Below are positions 58,676 through 64,000 of a stretch of DNA of 64,000 bases, piece by piece (the stretch's first letter is position 1; each line of letters starts with the position of its first letter). The stretch lies in the NCBI GenBank assembly GCA_043777595.1, contig JAYWHT010000110.1:1-64000 (forward strand), read 5' to 3'. Origin of the DNA: JAYVJH01 sp043777595. Its GTDB lineage: Bacteria > Bacteroidota > Bacteroidia > Cytophagales > Spirosomataceae. Below the pieces are notes generated by a model that did not search any database, had not been told where the DNA came from, and saw only the letters and a program-made list of their open reading frames with translations. Position numbers and translations under genes: made by a program.

Positions 58676-61606
58676 CTACGACAACAACCCCAGTACATCG
58701 TCTCGGCTAAGAGACTTTACAAACCCTTCTTCGTTGGTAATGAGGTCATTAAATAATTTTTGTTTGCCTCGTTGTAGTTCCAATATTTTTTCTTCGACCG
58801 TGTTTTTAGTTATAAATTTATAGGTAAAAACCGTTTTATCTTGTCCTATTCGATGCGCTCTGTCAATGGCTTGTGCTTCTATGGCAGGGTTCCACCAAGG
58901 GTCAAGTATAAACACATAGTCGGCGGCGGTGAGGTTTAGTCCAACGCCACCTGCTTTGAGCGAAATCAAGAAAACTTGCGTACTTTCATCGGTCTGAAAC
59001 AACTCAACTTGTGCTTGCCGATTGACCGTTGAGCCGTCCAAATAGGCATATTTAGTTTGCACTTTATCGAGGTAATCTCTGACAATATCCAAGTGTTTGA
59101 CAAACTGACTAAATACCAGCACTTTATGTTTTTCGGCTACAATGGTTTCTAACTTTTCTAACACTTCGTCCAATTTTCCCGAATCTGCCTCATAGTCGCT
59201 ATCAATCATTTTGGGGTGGTTGGCCAACTGCCTGAGTTTGGTAAGTCCCTGCAAAACAATGATTTGCGATTTAGAAATACCTTTTTCTTGAATGTGTTCC
59301 AATATCAAATTACGATAAAACGACTTGGTTTCTTCATAGATTTTTTCTTGGGCTTCGGTCATACCGCAATATTGTACGTTTTCGACTTTGGGAGGCAAAT
59401 CCAATGCGACTTGCGACTTGTGGCGACGCAACAAAAAAGGCTTAATGATACCAAACAATTTTTTGGTTTGTACCTCATCGTTTTGTTTTTCAATCGGAAT
59501 CTGAAACTGCGTTTTGAAATATGCCTGGCTTCCCAACAATCCTTCGTTCAAAAACGTCATCTGAGTCCATAAGTCCATCGTAGAGTTTTCGAGGGGTGTA
59601 CCTGTCAGAATCAATCGGTTACTTGCATTGAGTTGCATAACTGCTTTGGTAGTGAGCGATGTTGTATTTTTGATAGCCTGCGATTCGTCCAAAATCACAT
59701 AATTGAATCTATATTTTTCTAATAAATCAACATCTGCCCGCATTATGCCGTAGGTCGTCAGCACGAGGTCGTATCTGTCAAACTGTTTGGTGTTTTTGAT
59801 TCTATTCGACCCAGTGTAAACAAAAACTCGCAGATTTGGTGTAAATTTTTGGGCTTCTAATTGCCAATTATAAATCAGCGAAGTAGGCATAACTAATAGC
59901 GATGGCTCTTTGATGTTGGCTTCTTTTTGGGCTTGTAGCAATGCCAAAGTCTGAATCGTTTTGCCCAAACCCATGTCATCAGCCAAGCAACCACCGAGCC
60001 GATAATCGTTCAAAAACCGTAACCAGTTGTAGCCAGCTTGTTGGTAAGGCCGCAGCGTTCCTTTAAATTTTTCGGGAAGAGGATAGTTATCAATGCTTTC
60101 AAAATGACGTAGCTTTTCTAATTTTCGACCCATAACCGTAACTGCCAAGCTGTCTTCGCCCAACTCTTGAACCAACGCTACATGATGACGGCGGAGTAGG
60201 GTTTTCTGAGAGTCGGGGTCGTATTCAGAAAAAGCAAAAAGCTCTGAATATTTGGCCAACCATGTTTGAGGAATAACGGCTATTTCGCCATTGGGTAGTA
60301 TAAATTCTGTTTTTCGGTTTAAAATTAAATTTTTAAGGTCAATAAACGGAATCTCAAAGTCACCAAAACGCACTACGGCATAAATATCAAACCAATCTCG
60401 GTATTCGTTTATTTGAAAGTCAATGGAGGCATAGCCCAAAAAATACTTTTTCCCATCTCCAACTTCTTGCTTCATTTCAAAACCCGCCTCAACTAACCGC
60501 TGGCTATGCGCTTGCAGCCAGGCAAAGGCTTGGTTTTTGGATAAAACACATCGGCCATTTTTCAAAACCAAATCGTTGTCTTTCAAGAATTTGACTTTAT
60601 TTTTCTCAAATTCTAAATCTCTTTTTACTTTATGAAAAACATAATTGTCGCCTTCTTTTTCAAGATTTACATTGGCTCTTGCCGCAAAACTATCGAACCT
60701 AAACTTAAAGTCGCCATACTGAAACGATAAGTCAATAACTACCTCGGACTCTTGATTTTCTTGAATTGTAGTAGCCGAGTCAAAAAGTGTAGTAGCTGTA
60801 TTTTTTTGTTCTGAAATCGTCAAAACAGACTGGGCTTCGCCTCTTGCGTAACGAATTTCAAAACCCTGTGCAAACACGTCATATTGCGCTACCAACGGCA
60901 CTACAAACTTGCGGTAGTACATATCTTGCACGTTTGGAGCGATGACAATGTTGTTTTTGGTCAGAAATGGCTTGATTTTTTTGCCGTCCACATAGCTATC
61001 AAAATGGTACAGTTTGTTGTCGAGAAGCAGCCAAGTAGGTTCATCGCAAAGTATGGCCGCATCTTGATTTTTGATTTGCAGACGTTCTGTGTTGTACTTC
61101 AAACTCGGAAAATAGTGCGTAGAGCTATCGTCTTGTTTGATAAAATTGAAGTAAACCCGCACCTTGTCTGGCATAAAAGTTACTCGTCGCCAAGCGGGAT
61201 TATTGTCGCTGCCCATCACAAAGAGGGCTTTGGTTTGTAGTTTTTCTATTATTTCATTTTTACGTTTTTCGATACCGTCCAATATCGCTTCTTGAATCAG
61301 TATATCACCTTTGTCCTTGTCGAAAGTGCGTAAAAAAAACTCAGTCAATGGCCATTTTTTAGGGTTATATTTTTTAATAATAGCTTCTTGCTGAATCGAG
61401 TCAATGAGTTTAATTAGCTCAATGTCAGATGTTTCTAAGCCTTTGGCAAAATCTGAAGCAATTTTAGACGTAATTTGTTGATGCAGGAGAGTAAGTTCGC
61501 CACGGCCATTGCGCTGCACCACGTAAGCCCCAATCAAGTAACCCAAATATTGATGCTGATAAATAGAATAAACGACCGAAAAAGGCTGGGTATTGACTAC
61601 TTTCAT
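58676..61606 (-). CDS. SNF2-family DEAD/DEAH-box helicase
   Basis: This 976-residue SNF2/Rad54-type ATPase has an N-terminal ~500 residues of bacterial SNF2 type. The motor follows: GCLADDMGLGKTIQTLALL with Lys549 (motif I), YVILDESQAIKN (DESQ box, motif II), LTGTPLENSTMDLW (III), VLVFSQFVKHLDIVRDYL, ISLKAGGVGLNLTAAD and VFILDPWWNPAIEAQAIDRAHRIGQ (V-VI). It moves along DNA or displaces bound protein. Similar proteins are common in Bacteroidota and may be housekeeping. Here it is last in an apparent operon with a DUF262/DUF1524 restriction-like gene and a small gene it overlaps (ATGA), so a defence role is possible. Confidence 0.93.
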   Translation of the reverse strand: MKVVNTQPFSVVYSIYQHQYLGYLIGAYVVQRNGRGELTLLHQQITSKIASDFAKGLETSDIELIKLIDSIQQEAIIKKYNPKKWPLTEFFLRTFDKDKGDILIQEAILDGIEKRKNEIIEKLQTKALFVMGSDNNPAWRRVTFMPDKVRVYFNFIKQDDSSTHYFPSLKYNTERLQIKNQDAAILCDEPTWLLLDNKLYHFDSYVDGKKIKPFLTKNNIVIAPNVQDMYYRKFVVPLVAQYDVFAQGFEIRYARGEAQSVLTISEQKNTATTLFDSATTIQENQESEVVIDLSFQYGDFKFRFDSFAARANVNLEKEGDNYVFHKVKRDLEFEKNKVKFLKDNDLVLKNGRCVLSKNQAFAWLQAHSQRLVEAGFEMKQEVGDGKKYFLGYASIDFQINEYRDWFDIYAVVRFGDFEIPFIDLKNLILNRKTEFILPNGEIAVIPQTWLAKYSELFAFSEYDPDSQKTLLRRHHVALVQELGEDSLAVTVMGRKLEKLRHFESIDNYPLPEKFKGTLRPYQQAGYNWLRFLNDYRLGGCLADDMGLGKTIQTLALLQAQKEANIKEPSLLVMPTSLIYNWQLEAQKFTPNLRVFVYTGSNRIKNTKQFDRYDLVLTTYGIMRADVDLLEKYRFNYVILDESQAIKNTTSLTTKAVMQLNASNRLILTGTPLENSTMDLWTQMTFLNEGLLGSQAYFKTQFQIPIEKQNDEVQTKKLFGIIKPFLLRRHKSQVALDLPPKVENVQYCGMTEAQEKIYEETKSFYRNLILEHIQEKGISKSQIIVLQGLTKLRQLANHPKMIDSDYEADSGKLDEVLEKLETIVAEKHKVLVFSQFVKHLDIVRDYLDKVQTKYAYLDGSTVNRQAQVELFQTDESTQVFLISLKAGGVGLNLTAADYVFILDPWWNPAIEAQAIDRAHRIGQDKTVFTYKFITKNTVEEKILELQRGKQKLFNDLITNEEGFVKSLSRDDVLGLLS

Positions 61607-61830
61607 CGGACGACAGTTACAGTTCCATCGGCATACTCAGCAACTATTTTTCCATTTTTTGAATGTATATAAGGTTGTTTAAGTTTGAATAGCCGCTCTC
61701 GTATTTTAATAGACACCTCCCTATAAAAACCTTCTCGCTCTACTTCGGTCATTTCGTATATCGGTTTTTTGAGCGTGCCTTTCGTGATGGCAAAATCTAT
61801 ATTTTCAAGGTCGTTGGTTGTGTTAGGCAT
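61603..61830 (-). CDS. Small conserved-looking protein between DUF262 and SNF2 genes
   Basis: This 75-residue protein has a charged helical N-terminal part (EVEREGFYREVSIKIRERLF) and a beta-hairpin-like end (HSKNGKIVAEYADGTVTVV). It has no signal, cysteines or known motif. Its stop overlaps the SNF2 start in ATGA (61603-61606), and its start is 37 bp after the DUF262/DUF1524 stop, so it is probably co-transcribed with both. Its position and size suggest an accessory or antitoxin-like partner. No function assigned. Confidence 0.55.
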   Translation of the reverse strand: MPNTTNDLENIDFAITKGTLKKPIYEMTEVEREGFYREVSIKIRERLFKLKQPYIHSKNGKIVAEYADGTVTVVR

Positions 61831-61867
61831 TGGTTTTGGGGGTTAAATTAAAGGGTATCGTTCAATT

Positions 61868-63796
61868 TCATAAATGCATGTTAAATTGCTTGTCCATCTT
61901 TATAAAATCAAGTAACAATATTTCTCGTTTATCTTTGTTTGTTCCAAGGTTCAAGCCCCATCTTGTTTCCAAAAACTTTAGCATTTTCAAACCTCTGTGC
62001 AGTATCGCATATTCGTCCCATTTTTCGTATTGAGAAACTTCTATTTCGCTATACGAACCTGTAAAATACCCTATTTCATTACTATTTTTGTCGATATGTT
62101 TTTTCTTTTCCTTAAATGATTTATTTGAAAGTGTCGAGTTGATGCTTTTAGACACTAACACTAAATTTCCAAGACTATGTATCAATTTATTTCCGTCGCC
62201 ATCAATTTGGCTCAATAAATCGGCCCATTCAGAGTCCTCTGGTTGAGTTTGTGGCAAAATATGCTCTACCGATTGAGTAACGCTTAAATCCCACTTTACT
62301 TTTTGTATATCTTCTCGTCTATGCTGCTTTTGCAAATATTCTTCGTATTCGTGTAAAAAATATTTGAGGCCATTCCAGTCGTAGTAGTGCTTTTTGTATT
62401 CTGAAATATCGCATGTAAAATGGTAAATCCGAGGATACTCCAATGTTAATTTTTCATTAATAACCCTCCAAGCCTCATTTGATTTTTCGGGACTTTGGGC
62501 TTTGTACAATAGAGTGGCCTGAGGGTTTGGGAACTGATGAGATAGGTTTGTTCCATATCGTGAGAAGATATGTCTAACAAAAATATATTCTTCTACCCGT
62601 TTAACAAAAGCCAAAATGTTTACATTACTTGTTTTGGACATAAATACTGAGAGTAATAAAGGTTCAAATATTGTAAGGCCCATTCTGTTAATTTTATCAA
62701 GCCATATCGCTAATTCTGGGTCTAATTTAATCTTGTCGTCACGTAGCGCATTAATAGGGTTTTTGATTTTATACCATGCTTTGACAGATTCTCTCAGACT
62801 ATCAACATATATTTTTATATCACTATATCCTATTTCCTTATCTATCAGCTTTTTAACAGTAAATTTATTTTCTAAAATAACCTGTCGGCAAGAATCATTG
62901 TCTTTAACTAAGGCATCAAATACACTCCAATGAACTCTTAGAAATTCATCATCATTGAGTGGCTTTTTACTGTCTTTTCCTAAATATTCATATAATGTTT
63001 TCCAAGTATCATTTATTTTATACCTTAAAGCACCTTTTTCTTTCTGTTCGTTATCTGGTAAAAGTGTAGAAAGGTAAATAAGACGATTCTTGAGGATTTC
63101 TAAATTTGATAGATGTTTGCCTCTATTATTCATCGTTTCAAAAACCAGAAAAATATCCAAATCTTGGTCAATGACATTAAAATCAAATCTAAATTTTTGG
63201 GTAATTTTTTTATAGATATTTTCTAACTCGGTAAGTTCAAGATTTTTAATTTTTACTTCAAAAAACTGTTTAGCCTTTTGAAGATTGCTTGCATAAACTG
63301 AAAAATACTCTGTTTCTTTTGTGCTATCTTGTCCTAATATACCCGTCTTAAAAAATTCATAACTTGGATTATCTTCTTCATAACCAAATAGATAGCTTTT
63401 TAAATTTTTCTTAATATTTTGATTGTACAGAAATCGCTTTTTAATCTCGTCTTTATCAATATTTGCCAACTCATCATCATCTTTTAGTTTGTCTATAATG
63501 GTTGACACCAAGATTATGAATGTTGTGAGACGTTGCTGCCCATCTACAACATAATAGGGCTTAAATTCTTGACTATCAATGAGCCAACTATCCTCTTCAA
63601 ATTTATGCCGAATACCATCTGGAATTAGCTCTACCGTAAGCGTACCAGTATAGTGTATTTTATTTTCTGACAAATTTTCAATGTCTTGCCAAAGAGCCTC
63701 TAAGTGGGTCTTTTCCCAAGAATAACCACGCTGATAGTCTGGAACTCTAAAAATTTTATGATTAAATATTTCTGATAACGATTCAAGTTTTGCCAT
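61868..63796 (-). CDS. DUF262/DUF1524 protein (GmrSD-like type IV restriction)
   Basis: This 642-residue fusion has an N-terminal DUF262 domain (FRVPDYQRGYSWEK, DGQQRLTT at residues 85-92, and NRGKHLSNLEILKNRLIYL), a nucleotide-binding ParB/sulfiredoxin-like fold. Its C-terminal DUF1524 HNH-type nuclease domain has VEHILPQTQ with His512 and GNLVLVSKSINSTLSNKSF. The same two domains form GmrS and GmrD, which cut phage DNA with glucosylated hydroxymethylcytosine; BrxU and SspE are relatives. A single fused chain is a known form. It is the first gene of the minus-strand run with the 75-residue protein and SNF2 helicase. Target modification unknown. Confidence 0.85.
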   Translation of the reverse strand: MAKLESLSEIFNHKIFRVPDYQRGYSWEKTHLEALWQDIENLSENKIHYTGTLTVELIPDGIRHKFEEDSWLIDSQEFKPYYVVDGQQRLTTFIILVSTIIDKLKDDDELANIDKDEIKKRFLYNQNIKKNLKSYLFGYEEDNPSYEFFKTGILGQDSTKETEYFSVYASNLQKAKQFFEVKIKNLELTELENIYKKITQKFRFDFNVIDQDLDIFLVFETMNNRGKHLSNLEILKNRLIYLSTLLPDNEQKEKGALRYKINDTWKTLYEYLGKDSKKPLNDDEFLRVHWSVFDALVKDNDSCRQVILENKFTVKKLIDKEIGYSDIKIYVDSLRESVKAWYKIKNPINALRDDKIKLDPELAIWLDKINRMGLTIFEPLLLSVFMSKTSNVNILAFVKRVEEYIFVRHIFSRYGTNLSHQFPNPQATLLYKAQSPEKSNEAWRVINEKLTLEYPRIYHFTCDISEYKKHYYDWNGLKYFLHEYEEYLQKQHRREDIQKVKWDLSVTQSVEHILPQTQPEDSEWADLLSQIDGDGNKLIHSLGNLVLVSKSINSTLSNKSFKEKKKHIDKNSNEIGYFTGSYSEIEVSQYEKWDEYAILHRGLKMLKFLETRWGLNLGTNKDKREILLLDFIKMDKQFNMHL

Positions 63797-63914
63797 ATAT
63801 TTTATTTACGGGTTTTATAATTTTAAAGTTGTGAACCACAAGCTATGTTTATCTCTTTATTTTTGCTAAACTATAAAAAAAATCGTTGATTTGTATTTTA
63901 TTCATGCAAAAATC

Positions 63915-64000
63915 ATGTCAGATATTGTTTTACTTTCAAAATTAGCCTCACTTCCTCCAAACATCAAAATTGAGGTGATGGATTTTATTGAGTTTTTAGA
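63915..64000 (+). CDS. DUF2281-like protein, cut by the window end
   Basis: Only the first ~28 codons are seen: MSDIVLLSKLASLPPNIK then EVMDFIEFL. The pattern LASLPP-x4-EV-DFIEFL is the start of DUF2281 proteins, small antitoxin-like polypeptides often paired with PIN-domain toxins. It is transcribed divergently from the restriction-like gene. The rest, and any toxin partner, lie beyond the window. Confidence 0.6.
   Translation, partial: MSDIVLLSKLASLPPNIKIEVMDFIEFL

Overview
The window reads as a chromosome segment of a Bacteroidota bacterium, most likely a Cytophagales member (Spirosomaceae/Leadbetterellaceae type). Four things point there. Several secreted proteins end in type IX secretion (T9SS) sorting or gliding-motility C-terminal domains. 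Promoters fit the TTG-N19/21-TAnnTTTG pattern, and start codons lack Shine-Dalgarno sequences. The gene set is typical of the phylum (DUF5723, GSCFA, BaiN, split transketolase, DUF1460, several Uma2 proteins, XisH/XisI). The DNA is also moderately AT-rich. No rRNA, CRISPR array, prophage or complete insertion sequence was seen. The first ~550 bases do not resemble the rest: they hold an acidic ORF of eukaryote-like character joined in mid-gene to a truncated VPS10/BNR protein. This is probably a chimeric join or a recent rearrangement.

Layout. 0.5-12 kb: truncated VPS10/BNR protein, DMT exporter, RluA pseudouridine synthase, orphan HicB, T9SS protein, PASTA protein, MacB-type permease, asnS, and a response regulator coupled to a response-regulator/cyclase. 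12-24 kb: 1-Cys peroxiredoxin, PD-(D/E)XK-like protein, M3 peptidase, DUF5723 protein, truncated Uma2, hemH, isoaspartyl peptidase, GSCFA protein, cytochrome c with a PQQ-type sugar dehydrogenase, a deleted NTF2-like pseudogene and DUF5522. 24-36 kb: polytopic membrane protein, Rpn nuclease, DUF1460 protein, DNA/RNA endonuclease, BaiN-type flavoprotein, vapBC, aldose epimerase, rsmI, M23 peptidase and Uma2. 36-41 kb: bcp, a four-helix-bundle (IVP-like) gene, and a transketolase operon split by an ATPase plus TOPRIM (DUF4276) pair. 40.5-50 kb: two T9SS cell-surface proteins with a tiny lasso-precursor-like ORF between them, fusA, Uma2 with a duplicated stump, a decayed IS982-type transposase, and a sterol-desaturase gene broken by one in-frame TGA. 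50-64 kb: Crp/Fnr regulator, menC, lpxK, xisH/xisI, DadA-like oxidase, fabD, tRNA-Gln, a gliding-motility-type surface protein, and an apparent operon of DUF262/DUF1524 restriction-like protein, small protein and SNF2 helicase.

The strongest non-gene signal is repetitive DNA. Heptanucleotide tracts occur at about ten places, several inside reading frames; two of them face each other around the four-helix-bundle gene. A 108/86-bp MITE-like intergenic repeat is present in four copies. There are twin GAAGCCATCG hairpins, GC-rich palindromes inside genes, and 13-bp palindromes of a common format. The best candidates for something undescribed are the lasso-precursor-like ORF (41765-41902), the ATPase/TOPRIM cassette inside the transketolase operon (37834-39416), the heptamer-bracketed four-helix-bundle gene (36475-36922), and the DUF262-small protein-SNF2 cluster (58676-63796).

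All family names come from reading motifs by eye. No database search was run.
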